From positions 19,829,715 to 19,893,714 of the forward strand of contig RSEF01000013.1 in the NCBI GenBank assembly GCA_003993805.1: 64,000 nt of DNA, read 5' to 3'. The notes beneath the pieces were generated by a model that worked only from the letters and a program-made list of their open reading frames with translations, made no database searches and had not been told where the DNA came from. How positions within the stretch are numbered: position 1 is the first letter of the stretch; each line of letters starts with the position of its first letter. This document shows, in pieces, positions 36,691 through 50,400 of this stretch. Origin of the DNA: Himantopus leucocephalus. Its lineage: Eukaryota > Chordata > Aves > Charadriiformes > Recurvirostridae. The position numbers were made by a program, and so were the translations under genes.

Positions 36691-39600
36691 CTAAATCGCT
36701 CTGTGGCTTCACGCAGGCAAAGCAAACCCTGATCCGGCACTGTCCTCCTCCGGAGCCGTGGGGATGTTACCGACAGGCAGCCAGGTGCTCCCCCGGGGCG
36801 CAGCCGTCGCTGGCGCAGCCTGTGCCTGATGGAAGCTGCTCTGTATTTTCTTTAATCATTTTCCCCATTTTCCATTTCACCTCCACAGTACACAGCCAGA
36901 ATTACAATAGGCAATGTTCAGAAGTGAGGTAAGGCTCGGTGCGGCGGCCTGTCAAAGGGGTGGTCGTTAGCAGATGGTGTAAGTGCCCCCGTTCACCCCT
37001 GCTGTCGCCCTGCAGTGGCCGCGGATGCGCAGACGTGGCGGCACAGAAACCGTCCCTGGCAGGCTCAGCGACAGGCTCCGGCACCTGCTGCTGCAGACTC
37101 CTTCGGTTGCTTTTCAGCTCTTCAGTCTGTAAATCACACCCACTTACACCTGTAACGTACGACGGTGTTTTCCGTACCCAGCTGAATCCGTACAGTTCCT
37201 GTCCCCACTCCCCCATGAAGGCCTGCTGGTCCCGGTGCCGGTGGCCGCCAGCTTCAGCCCCGACCAGCGCTGGCATTGTGTCCCGGTGAAGCCAGGAGGG
37301 AACAGGCAGAGGTGGTGAGCCCCCGTACCGACCTGAGCAGGAGGGGAGTGACTTTGCTCTCCCTGGTGCACACAGTCTGCCTCTGCTTGGAAGATGGGAG
37401 CAATGCTCCTCAGGGGAGAAATAATGCAGAAACCACCCAACTGTCTGAATCCTCAGAATATAATTATATGAAGAGATTGAAATGACAAGTTCACTTTTGA
37501 TGGTTTTGTTCTCTGTGACAAGGCTGAAGTTATCTCCTCTGCCGAAAAGCAGAAAAACAGAATTGTAATGGCAATTAATTTACATTCAAATAGCTCTTTT
37601 CATCCAACTGGATCCTAAAGAGCCCTGAAACTGCGCTGGCTGAGCACACAAAGGAGACGACGTGGAGCTCATTCATCCCATCGAAATGCGGGCAGTCGGT
37701 GGCAGGATGCTGAAGGCGGCTTGCAGAAAGTTAGTAATCAGAATGGATGGCAGTTGCTACTGATTATCTCTCTCTGTGAAAAGCCAGCACGTCCTTTGGC
37801 ATCAGTATGTAGATAGCAACCAGCTCTCCATTCGGTGTGTAAATCACTGCTCGTCAGGAGCGGCCGGGGTTGTGCTCTCAGGTCTGTCTGCCTCCAGAGG
37901 AGTCATTCCCACTCCCCCTGGTGCTATCCCCACGGGTAAAGCAGGGATCATATTTGCGCCACCGCCCCACCCTTCACCTTCTCTTTGGATCACCCACTCT
38001 CCGGGCAGGAATCACTGCTGCGCTTGCCCAGCTCCCGGCACAGCATCCGCCTCGGGGAACACGAACCGTCCCTGAGAGCAGGGACCGCTGGCCATCTCGC
38101 CCTCGCCACCCTCCTCGCTGCTGCGGCAGGGCCAGGACACAAGCTTTGCATTTCCTATACACATCAAGTATTCCGGATATTTCCATGTGTGCAGTGGAAC
38201 AGCCTGTCCCTGCGCTGTGGGGTCCCTGCACTGAAGACGCAGCATCCCTCTGCAGAGATGGACAGGTCACGCCGGGCCGCAGTCGAGAGCAGAGATACTC
38301 TAACATTTCTTCAGCCACCCTGGTACATCTCTAGTGCTCACTTGTGGATCTGGGGCAAGGAAATGTGCCCTCAGCTACTGCATACCACCTCTTCACACCG
38401 TGCAGTTCTTTAAAGAAAAGGAGACAGGGTTGGTAGGAAGAGCTTCCCCCATCCTTTGGTATTGACCCTTCTTTGCTCCGCAGTGGCAGCTTTCTGGGTG
38501 GGAGGTTCTTTCGAGCACCTCGGTACAGTTAAATATTTAGGCTGTACTTGGACTCCTGCTACCCAGGCGTAGAGCCAGCACGATGGAGTTTAGAGGCTCG
38601 CAGGATCCAATTCAACATGTGTCCCTGAAGAGCAAGTCCTGGCGAATCCTGGCTCCGGCACCGCTGCTGCCCCGTGCAGCGCACCCGGGTGCCAGTTCCC
38701 TCCCACAGACACCAGTCCCACTCCAAACGGCTCCAAAATAAAAAGTAATCAAAAAACACTTGCAAACTGAACCCGCAGTACCCAGTGGGAGAAAAATCAA
38801 ACTGGAAGACATCCAGCACTGGATTTCTCTTCTTCCTGGCACTATCCTAGAAATAAACTGTTCCTCTCAAGGAGGCTGTTATGTGTTACAGAAATCGTGT
38901 ATCTACAGGAATATCGCTGCCTCTGCACAGCACAGATATTCAGCTCTTCTGCACAAATAACGCGGTGCCGGGGGTGGGAGGGGAAGGCAGAGCTCGTGCG
39001 GAGCAGTGGGCTGTGTCTCCCCTCCGCACCATCTTCGCCACCTCAGACTTTGCAGGTGACACAGCTGGGGCTGGCCTGGCTTCTCACAGCTCATTTGCAG
39101 TGTCCCGGGTCATTTCTGCTCCGCCAGCTCCTTCCAGGGTGGGAGAGCCCCGGCAGTGCCACCGCCACTCCAGCTCGGGGGGCCGGGGCTCCCCAGACAC
39201 CCCGCACCTGAGCCGGTTCTCCTGCATGAGGTCCTGGGGAGCGACTGCCGCCCTGCACGTGGGGCGACACCCATGAAACCCAGATCAGGATCAGGCCCTC
39301 GGTATCTACTGCAAAGACATCCAGCCGGTGGGGGAGGAGACCGCATGCTCGGGGTGGCTGTCTGCCTTCGAGGGACGAGGCTCAGCGGAGAGCGACTCCA
39401 GGGCATTCCCTGTGCCGAGTTATGAAAATCAGAGCTGGGAAACCACCTGGGTGCAGGTCCAGACCCGTCTGAGGCCATTCCTGATCCATCTGCCAGCAGC
39501 CTCCGCAGCCCCACGGGTCTGGCTCCGCCGCTGGAGTCAGCAGGGCGCCCGCTGAGGTTTGGGGGGCCGGCTCCAACGCTGCTGCTGGGCAGCGGTGCGG

Positions 39601-41140
39601 GAATGGGGATGTCCGCTCCTGGGGCTCGCTCCTGCCCAAGCAGCTCCTGCTGTCCTCCCCTTGGCATGTAGTAAATCAGAAGGAAGTACCCCTGGACATC
39701 AACAGCAATAATTAGGTTTAATTTGTCACTCATCCCATGTGTTCGTCTAACGCAGTCGTGGACATTGGTGAAGTCAGACCATCTGGGAAACGAGAGGATC
39801 CCATCTGAGGCCGTTAGCTGGGTCTCACTGAAGTCGTTTGCAGTGAGCCTTGCTTGGAAACGGGTGAAGGAGTAAGTGAAGCCCAGGTGGGTGCAGGGAT
39901 GTTTATGGCCCCGTCCTCATGCCCACCCCGGGGTATCGCAGGCAGCAGCTCGGTGTCACCCTGGGGCCGTGCTGCTTCTCGGGGAGCCTGGGACAATGTT
40001 CATGGGCGATCACAGCCTCCATCAGAAATCTCTCCTCTTTGCTGCGCTCCCTGGTTTGGCTTTCCTCCTTTCTTGGCAATTTTTAATGTTTCTCCCTGGT
40101 GACCCCCACCCCAGCCAGCCTCACACACTCATTCTTTTACTTCTCCTTTTTTTTTTTTAAATACCGGTGCTATGAGTGTGTGGTCTTACATTAATCCACT
40201 GCCAATAATGAGGAAGTTATAACTAGCTCATTTAAGATAATTATAGTGTGCATTTCTCCCAGCTATGAAGAGATGCTTTGAATTGCTTCCTCACATGTAC
40301 ATATTTTTAATTTGCTTCTTTGTTTTGTACGGAGGGAGACTCAGATGTATTGGATGGCTGCCCTAGCACAGCTGATGCCAAATGCCAAAAATAGTATTAA
40401 AAAAAAAAATCTTCTCTCCCTTATCGGCCTCAAATCCATTAAGAATAGGGACAAGGCGTTGAAGTGCATCTGCCACGACCATCCCTGCTGGCTGAGTGGC
40501 CAAGGAGAGAAAAGTATCTCGCCTGGAGACCGGGCACCGTATTGCATTGATGCGAGAGGGAGTTTCTGGCTCCACAGCCCGGAGCTCTCCCGATGGCTCT
40601 GCAGGCAGCCCCACGGCAAGGGGGGCACCTGGGCTCTCTAGCCGCTCCGAGAGCCTGAAATACCTCCTGGGGGCATGGTAATAGCAGGGTCACGTCTCAC
40701 TCAGGTATGACGGAGAAGAAAACAGAGGGGGAAAAAATCAGAAAAAATGAGACAGCATTGAAAAAAGTTACAACCACCCAGAAAACAGAGAGAGGGAAAG
40801 GCTTCTCTGGGAGAGCACAGGCTCTCTGCAGCAGTCAAAGGCACTGCAGGCAGAGAAGAAGCGTTTCCTCAGCACTGAAACCCACACAGCTTTGGGTTCA
40901 TGAGCACTGACTGCCCTCGGCCCAAAGGTCTTGGCAAAACATCCGTTGGTCCCTCTCTGCTTGATAGCCTGAAAAGTATCAGTGGGAAATTTGATGTGCT
41001 GCAGCATTCCTTTCTTCTACTCAGCTTCCCACTGACTTTAGAGGCTTTCAGGTAGGAGAACATGAAAGACTCTCCTCTCTCTCTCTTATTCATTTAATTT
41101 AGCATTACTACTGTAGCTGCAGTATTGCATAGCATCACGG

Positions 41141-41265
41141 GAAAAAAGCCTTTTCCATTCTTGTCTAGACCATCTTGTCTAGACCGTGCTTTTGCCAAGA
41201 AAGGTTGGACGAGATGATCCTTGAGGTCCCTTCCAACCTGGGATTCTGGGATTCTGGGATTCTGT
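41141..41265 (+). mobile_element. CR1 LINE 3' end
   Basis: Contains ggttggacgagatgatcctt, gaggtcccttccaacctggg and an 8-bp tail repeat (attctggg) three times. This is the diagnostic 3' end of avian CR1 retrotransposons. Severely 5' truncated, as most copies are; no coding capacity. Confidence 0.9.
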
Positions 41266-42699
41266 GTTTCACCAGTGATGTTTCTTCTTTGTAGTTGCTG
41301 CCTTTCTGCTACTGGGCAGCAAATAGTCTATACAAATTTTCGACAACGGTTGAATTTTTCACAGAGCTTCTCATAGTGTTTTCCCGACTGAATTTAACGA
41401 CAGACAGAGCCCTGCAGCTAGGGAGCGTGCCAATATTTGCAATATTTGGCTGAATATTTTGCTGCCACTGCCACCCCACTAAATTAAAATGCTGCCTCGG
41501 ATTAACAAAAAACAACTGGACATGCTAACGGGAGAAAATCCATCAAAACAAACCGGGTCCCTCCTCACCCCACGCCCGGGACCGCATCCTTGCCCGGGAA
41601 AGCCTTTTGCTCTGCCCTCAGCCCGCAGCGAGCTACCTGCAGGCACACCTTGTCTTTATCGCCGGGTTTAATTAGCACCCCAGTTTCTGCCATTGCAATT
41701 AACCTACTTTAAATAAAGCGAAACAGATGCCTTGCAGAGGATCTTATACATCCAAGACTGGACAGAAACCAGCCAAAGCCTGAGAAAGAAATCAGATTCG
41801 AGATACGCCCACAGCTGCCTGTGTTTTAGCACCGGGAGGAATGAGAAGCACTGAGATCAGCTGCCCGTAGAGGGTTTCTGCTGCTTCCCGCAGCCTCAGC
41901 CAGGGGTTTGCTGCAGGGTGGCTTAGTTGCTTTTCTTTGTCTTTCCTGCGTCTCATGAACACGTTAAAAAATGGTGACCCTGTTGTACATCTTTCTGAAA
42001 ACTTCAGCTTGAAGATTTGTTTTGTGAAAGGCCTGCAAAGCAGGAAAGCGCCCTGTACAGTAGAAACCACATTGGTTGCTCCGTGTGGGTAGATAAAGGC
42101 TTGGTTTATATCCTAAATAAAGTTGGGAAATCAATGTGATATTTTTGGCTTGGTATCTGAACAGACAAACAAAATTTTTTTAAAAAGCAACAAGGTCAGT
42201 CTTTCGAAAAAAATGACTTGGGCCTTAAAAATTACTTGAATTGAATGACTTTTTTTTGATGAAGTGAAGATCTTGAAAAAGTTAAATTCAAGTTAATTTC
42301 AGTTGGTTCCAAAACAAAACGCTTTGTATTGCTATGGCTTTTTTTAATACTTCTCCTCTTTGTTAACAGACTATTAAATATTAGAAAAAATATTTTGGCA
42401 GTTACAAAGGCCATATGATTCTGAAAACTTCAGTCATCAAGTGCTGAAACAGTCCCGCGTGATTACAGTTTCCCTTTGTTATACAACCAGAAACGCACAT
42501 CCAGTCCAACATCCCTTTGTAACACCACCGGTCCCTTTGAAGTGCATAATTCTGAGGTGGTTTTAATTGAGGCTTGTGACAAACAAGGACCGCTGTCTTT
42601 GCCCTCATCCCTCCCCGGGGCAGGCGGCAGGCGTGGGGGCCCTGTGCCCCGTGCTGACTGCGAGCCTGTCCCGGGCTGGAGGCTCCCACCTTCCCCCAG

Positions 42700-42836
42700 T
42701 CCCCACCCCGAGTACATAGAATCATGGAATGGTTTGGGTTGGAAGGGACCTTAAAGACCATCCCGTTCCCCACCCCGAGTACATAGAATCATGGAATGGT
42801 TTGGGTTGGAAGGGACCTTAAAGACCATCCCGTTCC
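42700..42836. repeat. 67-bp tandem duplication across a CR1/host junction
   Basis: Two essentially identical copies of a 67-bp unit. The unit holds about 13 bp of non-CR1 sequence (ccccaccccgagt) plus the first part of the CR1 fragment, so the duplication arose after the CR1 inserted (or is an assembly error). Confidence 0.93.
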
Positions 42837-42905
42837 ACCCCCCTGCCCTGGGCAGGGACACCTCCCACCAGCCCAGGTTGCTCCAAGCCCCGTCCAAGCT
42901 GGCCT
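42713..42905 (-). mobile_element. CR1 LINE 3' fragment, start duplicated
   Basis: The reverse-complement CR1 3' end (atagaatcatggaatggttt, gggttggaagggacctt, then ccaccagcccaggttgctcc and ctggccttgaag). The first part appears twice because of the 67-bp tandem duplication. 5' truncated and non-coding. Confidence 0.88.
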
Positions 42906-44910
42906 TGAAGCCAGGGGAGCTGCAAAGCCCTTCCTTGGCGTACAGGGAGCTTTGGTGGGGAATAAGTGGTACAGCTCAAAGCCCCACCAACATTATAATA
43001 ATTCCTTGACAAAACATCCGTGAAGGAATACACCAATGTTACCTTGTGAGTGTTCAAGATGACTAGCAAGCCCCAAAAGACCAAAATTCTGAATATTTTT
43101 TGGATGCTGAAGAAGCATGCAAGCATTAATATTAACTGTTATTCACTTAGATCCATTAAGGTTTCGCAACAAATTTCAATACGTGGCTATAAGTGCTCTG
43201 TTCTGTAAAGTGAGAGGTGGGATTATGTCAATGGTCACTGCAAGCTCCAGGAAATAGCAACGGGAAAGGGAACCAGGCTTAGAGGGAAACTTGAAAACAG
43301 ATGGGCTGTGAGATTTGGAAAGGCATGGAAGTGGGAGGAAAGGGTTAAAGAGGAGGTGAAGAAATGAGGGTTCTGACCACAGTTCGAGGAAGAAACAGCC
43401 CATCCATCCAAGCGCAGAGGGTGAGCTTCAGCCAGCCCTAATCTCACAAACACGCCTATCCTACCAAGCTTTCAGTTATATATTCTGTCCTGCCCTCCTG
43501 TCTCATCCTGTTTCTTGCTGAAGAAAGAATATTCCAGACTCTCAGCACCCATTGCTTGTTCACTTTTCCCAGTTAGTAATAGGCATGCATTTCATTTCAG
43601 AGTTTCTCTTATTTTTAATATATTTCCATAACTCGTTCTTGATGCCTTTTATGTTTTGCTTTATTTTCCTGTGCAACCATTCTCTCATCATCCCGGTACG
43701 TTTGTGCTCCTGCTTTACAAGCCCTGTTTTTGCAGTTTGCATGAGTTTTGTTTGTTTGCTGGTCGCTCCTGAGGCAATCAATCAAAGGTCTCTCTTTCTG
43801 TGCTCCTTGTCCTTGGTTGACACCAGAGAGTTTGTCACTGAGTCTTTCTGAAGGAGAACTGGCGCTCCCGTAATCCTCTATTCCCACACTCTGTTCTTGT
43901 GCTTGAGAAAGCGCGTCCGTCCAGGCAGGCGTTTGCAGGGACAGTTTCTGTGGTCCTGGCACCGATGCGCTCCCTATTTCCCGTACGAGCTGTGGGGACT
44001 GGTGAAGAGCAAAGCTGGCCTGAGTCTCACTTTCATCATTTTCTTTGTTTCCAGCAATGTACCTTCAATGTCACTAAGCCAAATGCATGTGTTTACTGTT
44101 AGCACAAATTACCAGACAAAATGAGTTAAGTAGAACTAAACATTAAACTAATTGCTTCCTGTTTCAAATGCTTTGAAGTAAATGCAGAACATAAGATTTT
44201 TCTCTTCTTGGTTCCTTTTTCCTACCAAGAATCAGTGTTTGGGAGTGCTGGAATATTTTCTCTTCCCAAAACCTAAATAATTTCCATGGAAAATTTGATC
44301 TTTTCCACACTCCAGAAAACTAACGTCGAGTTTCTCTCTTCCACCTTCCTGACCTCCCAGAAGTGGCTGATGGGGGGTGACCTCTGCAGAAACCCTGCCT
44401 GAGCCCTGGGCACTGACACGGGTGGATCTGGGGAAATGGGTTTATGTCCTTCCACAGAAAAAGGCAGGAAAAGCCTGAATGGGTCACTGGTACAAAGGTG
44501 GTGTCTCCCGCAAGGTCGGCAGGGGTTTGGTGACTATGGCTTGGAAAAACTGCAATGCAAGGTCCTACTCACAAGGCCACAGCACTTGGCAGCCAACGGG
44601 CAAAAAACCCACATTTTGTCCACGGGAGATGCAGAACCAGCAGCCCTAAATCCCATTGCCCCACCAGCATGCTTCCCTTCGCACCCGCGCAGCTGAGCTC
44701 TCGTAGGATGGGCCCCTGCTCCCCATGCTGGTCCACGCGTCTCGGCCAGCAGACCAGAGCTGAAGACATCCTGGGTTTGAAGCACACGGCCGTGGATGGA
44801 GCTCCTCTGCCAGTCTGCAGTTCCCACACATGACGTTACAAATCCTAAAAAGTAGAGAAGGACAATCTAGATCTGCAGAGACTGTCACAGAAGAAGCTGA
44901 AAAGCCTCTT

Positions 44911-44940
44911 GTCCCTGGATGTCCCTGGATGTCCCTGGCT
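44911..44940. repeat. 10-bp unit repeated three times
   Basis: GTCCCTGGAT twice, followed by a third copy with one change (GTCCCTGGCT). Confidence 0.95.
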
Positions 44941-45914
44941 CTGGCACCTCTGCTTAAAACTGATCACGGCTCTAGAGCTGGGGACAATCCTGGCTTCCCC
45001 TTTTCTCGGCGTGTAGCTCATGCAGCTGTGCTACCAGCTAGGAGGCTAAAAATGGGGCTCAGCGGTTTTTTCCCCTTAAAATTTAGGGCTGCATTGTGTC
45101 CAGGAGCCATCACCGCGGGTGAGGACAGGCAGCCCAATGGCAGAGCCCAGACTCCCACACCGCAGAGGCGCAGAGCTGTGGCTGCCTCCACTGGAGGTGC
45201 GCAGGAGTCACTCGTTGGGGGTTTTAGCTCATCTACCAGCACAGGAGGGGCAGGCAGGACCCTTAAACTACTTTCCTGTCCCAAACTGAAAGATTCCCCT
45301 CTTGGTCCAAGGAATCTTTTGAAGGAGAAAGTGCCATGTCTTGGAGAGCAGACAGAAACCAGAAAACGGATCTGTTCCTTATTTCCAGATTTCTGCCAAT
45401 TGCAGTGAAGCTCTCACAGACAGAAACAGCAGAACAGGTAGTCAAAAGGGATTAAAGAAAATGAACCACAATGCAAGATATTATTGAAGCAAAGAATCTG
45501 GTGCGATTCAAGGAAAGAGCGGTATCTGCAGCTCTAACAGTTCAGCTAATAGTTTAGAATATGTACAGCTGCATTACTTCATGCCAAAAACAATCACTGT
45601 TTGCCTCAAGCAAAGAAGAAATCTCTCTCAGAGGCACACTGTTGCGGCAGAGACGAGCACCTCGTGTTGGTCGCACCTTCCAGTTGGATGTGAGACTGGA
45701 TGGACCACTCATCCAGTACGGGATGGAAACACTGTGTACTGACAAGAGCCTGGGCTAGAACAGCATCCTTAAGTGACTGAGGCTTCACGAACACACACGA
45801 GGATATTTGTTCCTACAACTTTTATTTCTAACTTGTCTGCAGAGAAGATGGGACAGGGGATCTGCTGGCAGCCTGTCCTGTGACGGCAGCACACCTTCTC
45901 ACAGCGTTCAAACA

Positions 45915-46040
45915 CATGGAACAGAATGGAACGGAACAGAACAGAATAGAACATTTCAGTTGGAAAGGACCTACAATGACCATCTGATTCAACTGCCTGA
46001 CCACATCAGGGCTGAGCAGAAGTTAAAGAAGCAGCATTCG
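45915..46040 (-). mobile_element. CR1 LINE 3' fragment with GGAAC-like tail
   Basis: Contains catttcagttggaaaggacc, tacaatgaccatctgattca and actgcctgaccacatcaggg, a known CR1 subfamily 3' end in reverse orientation. It is preceded by a tail of GAATGGAAC/GGAACAGA-type units. 5' truncated and non-coding. Confidence 0.85.
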
Positions 46041-47179
46041 TGTCCAGCCGAAGGGTCAGCAGAAGGACAGAGCTTAACACTCAGGGTTTTGCATTTCATA
46101 TACATCCGTGGTGTTGCAGATGGCAATAAACATAAACACAGGTTGCTTATTCATTCCAGGATGCAGTAGAGTGGGAAGCAGCAGTATAGTCCAACAAACG
46201 TGCTGAAGGTATCTCCATCTTGTCTTTAACACGAGTATGTACAGATCGAGCCTTTCAGTATTGCTGATTTCCAATTTAGGGGACCCCCCCAATGCTCATC
46301 TAGAACATCTACTGAGAACACAGAAAACATTGGCGTATCTGCACTCCTCCCAAGAGAAACACCCCTCAGGCTGCCCTCACATTGTGCTGCATGGGTTCGC
46401 AGCACCGAGGCCAGGGACACCTCTGGGTTTATTCAGCCGTCTAAATGATCTGTTGCATCGTGTATTAAATTGAGTTTTCTACTATAGATAAGGGTCAGTA
46501 AAGCGGTTATTTTAAGTGAACTTTGTAGTTTCATTTTGATGAGAGTCAAGGTGGTAAAGTTCCCTCATCTCTTCTGGTTTTGGTCTCTCTCTTCTGTCTC
46601 ATATTATACTGCAACAACAATAACATTAAGAAGCCTCTCTTCCTGTAACCCACATTAACGACTGAAATAAAATCCCGGTCACACGGTGTTAAAGCAGGGA
46701 GATAACCGCAGGAGAGCAGTAACCTGCACTCACCTTGCTCTTGGTGCGTTCTAGACATGCACAGTTGGCCACAGCAGGTGACAGCCACCAGGTCAGCTGG
46801 ACGGTGGCTGCGACCTCCGGTCACTCTGAAATAGAAATACCTGGGTTCATAAAAATAGGCATTGCATTAGAGGAGGCCTTATAGCAGGCAATAAGATCCC
46901 ATGGGAAGACTAGTTTAAGGCATTAATTGTTTCTTAATATTCTTAAACAAGTTCAGCCTGCTTTTCATCTTGATACAAATTTAGCATAAGTATTTTGGAG
47001 CTTGTCTTCATTAGAAAAAGACATCAAGAAAGGATGTGGGTAGTTAATCCCAATAAATGCATGCTTAAGCCTTAGACCTCTAAATTTTTCCCAGTAATTA
47101 TGAATGCTTTTGGGGAATTCTGTCTGTGTTAAGCATGGCTGTCACAGACAAACTGCAAGGGCTGTTTTTCATCCCACAG

Positions 47180-47449
47180 GTCCCGCGAGCCAAGGCGCTG
47201 TACACCTACCGAGGGCACAACCCCGGGGAGCTGAGGTTCAATAAGGGGGACATCATCGTGCTGCTGCGACAGCTGGATGAGAACTGGTATCTGGGGGAGG
47301 TCAACGGGATCAGCGGCGTGTTCCCAGCCAGCTCCGTGCAAGTCATCAAGCACCTGCCCCTGCCACCGCCCCTCGGCAGAGCGCTCTACAGCTTTGACCT
47401 GAGGACCAGGGATAAGACCGAAAACAAGGACTGCCTGACGCTTCATAAG
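47180..47449 (+). CDS. SH3RF2: SH3RF2 exon: first SH3 domain and start of the second
   Basis: Encodes 90 residues (about 125-214 of the protein), phase 0 at both ends. SH3-1 spans about residues 128-184: the ALYTY segment (variant of ALYDY), the acidic RT loop, [10 protein letters not shown] with the conserved ligand-binding Trp, and the closing [11 protein letters not shown]. After a short Pro-rich linker comes [10 protein letters not shown]...DCLTLHK, the N-terminal half of SH3-2 (ALYSF and RT loop). The exon ends AAG|gtacca, a somewhat weak donor. In other SH3RF2 proteins the next residues are an acidic pair leading to VDENWAEG and GIFP. That half is not in the next exon found here. Confidence 0.94.
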
Positions 47450-50400
47450 GTACCACCACCCTGCAGCAGCCGGCGGCTGGGCGGTTTTCTTCTTTACACT
47501 GCATGGTGTTCTGCTACTCCCCAGCTCCATAGGAGCTCCCTTTTGGAAAGCAGTAAGGTTCCCAAGCCCCCTCAGACACTGCCGCCAGCAGTTAAGCCCC
47601 CCCGACTGCCCCACAGGCACCCGGGGGTACGGGCAGGACAAGCGGCATCCAGAGAGGGACGCAAGTGCCCTCCACGAGCAGCGACTGCAGTCCCTCAGCT
47701 CAGCTCTCGCCCACGCTGCTGTCGTGGATGAGGAGCGGCTGACGGTGGTAGCCTGCTCTCAGGACCAAAACACTCCAGATCGCTAAACAACACCTACTGA
47801 CATAGTAAAGACAAGTGCTCCCGGCTCTGGGTGCATCGTTTATGCAGGCCGAACATACCCAGCCTACTGGAGGCGTCCATTTGCAGAGCAATACCGGAAC
47901 TGTGTTTCCCTTTATTCCCCAAAGGCTACAGCGCTTGCGTTTCCTCTGTTAGAGGACACGCTCTTCTGAGTAAGTGCACCTCCCAGCATAGTCGACTGTC
48001 CCTGTAGTGTCAAAATGAGGTGAGGCATGGCAGAGCAGAACAGAAAGCACTGCCCGGAGGCATCAGTGTCCTCGCAGAGAAGTCACCTCTTTCTCCGTCC
48101 AGCTGGCAGCACAGATGCCGTGCTCTCCTCGCTCTCACGGGTGGGAAGAGCGGGCAGGAGGACACAGCTGTGGTCCAGGTCAGGTGTCCCCAGGGAGTTG
48201 GAGCTGGATGTGGGGTGGCTGGCGGGGGGCAAGAGAAATCGAACGGCGGAGAGCCAGCTGTGGTTTCTGACTAAAGGGAGGAACTACAAGAGAAAAATCA
48301 GTTCAGAGCAGCATCACACATCACCAGCAGCTCTATTAAATGTGGGCTTTCAGCTCGCTAGCACAGATGCAGAGAGGCTGGGCAGGCAGCAATCCTCCCT
48401 TTGTCAGTAGGATTCACTTATTAGCAGGAGGCGCCTTCCTCGGCTTTCTGCCATCTGCGTTTGTTTTTTCTCATTCACTCTATTTGCCTTTGTTTCACGG
48501 CTTACTCATGCTGTTTATTTGCGTTAGGAGGCTGCGCTCATCTCCACTCCCGCAGCAAAGTTCACACGTGGGGAGTTAGCGCACATCTAACACAAACATG
48601 CTTCTGCAAAGAGGGGAGAGCACCCTCCCGGTCCCCTGCCTTGTGACAGCGGTCGGTTGTTACCCTATGGAATGACAAAGTTTGGAGCAGTCACCTCAGT
48701 CACTCCCTTCTGCAGTAACCTCGCGGCAGTGCCGGTGCCGGTGCCGTGTCCTGCTCCAGCTGGGCAGAGCGCGGGGGGGCTGGCCAGCCGAGGCGGGCAC
48801 CTGGAGAGTGCCGTCCCTCTGCAAACCACCGCCAAGAGATGATGTGTTCCTCCAGGAGCCTGAGCAGGCAGGGGAACCTCAGCACGGGGGTGCTGGAGCC
48901 TCGGGTGGGCGAGACAGGAGTTGCATTTGTCCAGCACAGCCTGGCTTTAGAGCAAAGTGCTGCTGGCAGCTTCATCTCATTTTTTCAAAAATACCACCAA
49001 ATCCAACACAAAACCCTGCAGCTGCCCACTCTCGCAGGCGTGCTGCACGCTGCAGCTGCCTTCGCAAGCAGCTTGTCTCCCCCACCAGCTCTCCCGCCTG
49101 GACGGGATACTCCCACCCCGGGCCCTCCCTTGGGAGAAGGTGGGGGTCATTTGGCAACAAGCCCACCTGGAAGTTTGTCCAGAGATTCATGTGCAATACC
49201 ACACGGCAATCTCTTCTTATTCTTCAGGGCAGTAGGCGGCAGGTAACGTTCAGACACACAAATGAAAGCTGAGAGCCACTTACTGCAAGATAAATACAAA
49301 ATCTCCACCAATTCCGATGGAAACTCTATGCACGCACTCTGAACGAGTGTCAATGTTTTGGCCAGCGGGAATCAGCCTTCTCTGACCCCTTCAACCTTGG
49401 AGTCATTAAAATTTTAGCCCCAAACTTTGCGCATTAGCTCAGAAGAAAGAAAAACATAATTTTGTTTCTGTAAAATTCTCCTTACTTCCCCCCACACGTG
49501 GCAGATATCATTAAAAAGATGAAATCAAAGCATCTTAAAAGTTAACAAGATTTAATTCTGCTGGGTTGCTCAGAAATGTACGCCTTTCCAAAGAGATGTA
49601 ACTATCAGTCAATGCAAACGATCTTTTTTCCTCCGGAGTATTTCAAATATTCCAGCAATGTCAGATTATTTCAGCTCCTGAAATAGCGATCTGAGCTCCT
49701 CGGCAGTGTGACACCAATTACCTCGACACTTACATAGGGGTTTTTCACTTGGTTCGTAGCTAAAATGCCATTTCCATTATTAGTTGTGTGCGTGGCAATT
49801 ACAGAGGCATTTCCACGCGATGGAACCCATCCAGCAAGTCAAAGGCTTTTCAAGTCCTCGCCATCAGACTCTTGTCCACGGTCCCGATTCAGCCACGCTC
49901 ACACCTTTAAATTAAAAACAAGTTTGAGCGTTGTGCTGAGTAAGGCCAGACAAGCTGGCGTTTCGGAACACAGACGTGGCAGAAGCTGTCCCGGAGGACT
50001 GGACGGGGCCGCAGCACGGCGGCTGTTGGGGAGGCTGCTCTCTGCAACGGCGGGGAGAGCCCGTCCTCAGCCCTGCACCCGCCTCTCCCGCCAGAGAGGG
50101 CTGGTGACACCGTGCTCCTGCCCCTCAGGGTGACAGCATCGCTGTCCTCGGCAGAGCTGATGACAACCGAGGGCATGTGAGGTGACAAAGCGGGGACCTT
50201 CCCCCCCGTGTGTGTGGAGGGGGGTGACAGCCCGTTCTCCGCCGTGCCCACCCGAGGCCACGGCGGGCAGCGGCGTGTGCCGGCACCCGGGGGCAGAGCC
50301 CTCCTCCCGGCACGGCTCACCGCTGCCTCGCAGCCCTGCAGACAGTGAGCCTTTCCCTCTCCCTCGCTGGAATGAAGGCTCTGCAACACGGAAAGAAATG

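Larger units (their letters stand above)
29906..47179 (+). other. SH3RF2: SH3RF2 intron after the RING exon (about 17.3 kb)
   Basis: Donor gtaagg at 29906, acceptor ccacag ending 47179, phase 0 on both sides. I see no further coding exon in it. It holds a MIR-like SINE (30290-30420), CpG-rich stretches near 31.2-31.35 kb and 36.0-36.7 kb, a 30-bp minisatellite (36061-36132), three CR1 fragments (about 41.2, 42.8 and 46.0 kb), a 67-bp tandem duplication (42700-42836) and a 10-bp triplicated motif (44911-44940). Long open frames here are in GC-rich DNA and resemble no known protein. Confidence 0.85.

Noticed and set aside
35918..36932. Several long frames on both strands
   Set aside because: All arise from the CpG-rich island and the 30-bp repeat; no protein-like pattern.
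48746..48800. SWAERGG, another partial match to the missing SH3-2 segment
   Set aside because: No DEN before it and no GIFP after it; GC-rich chance match.
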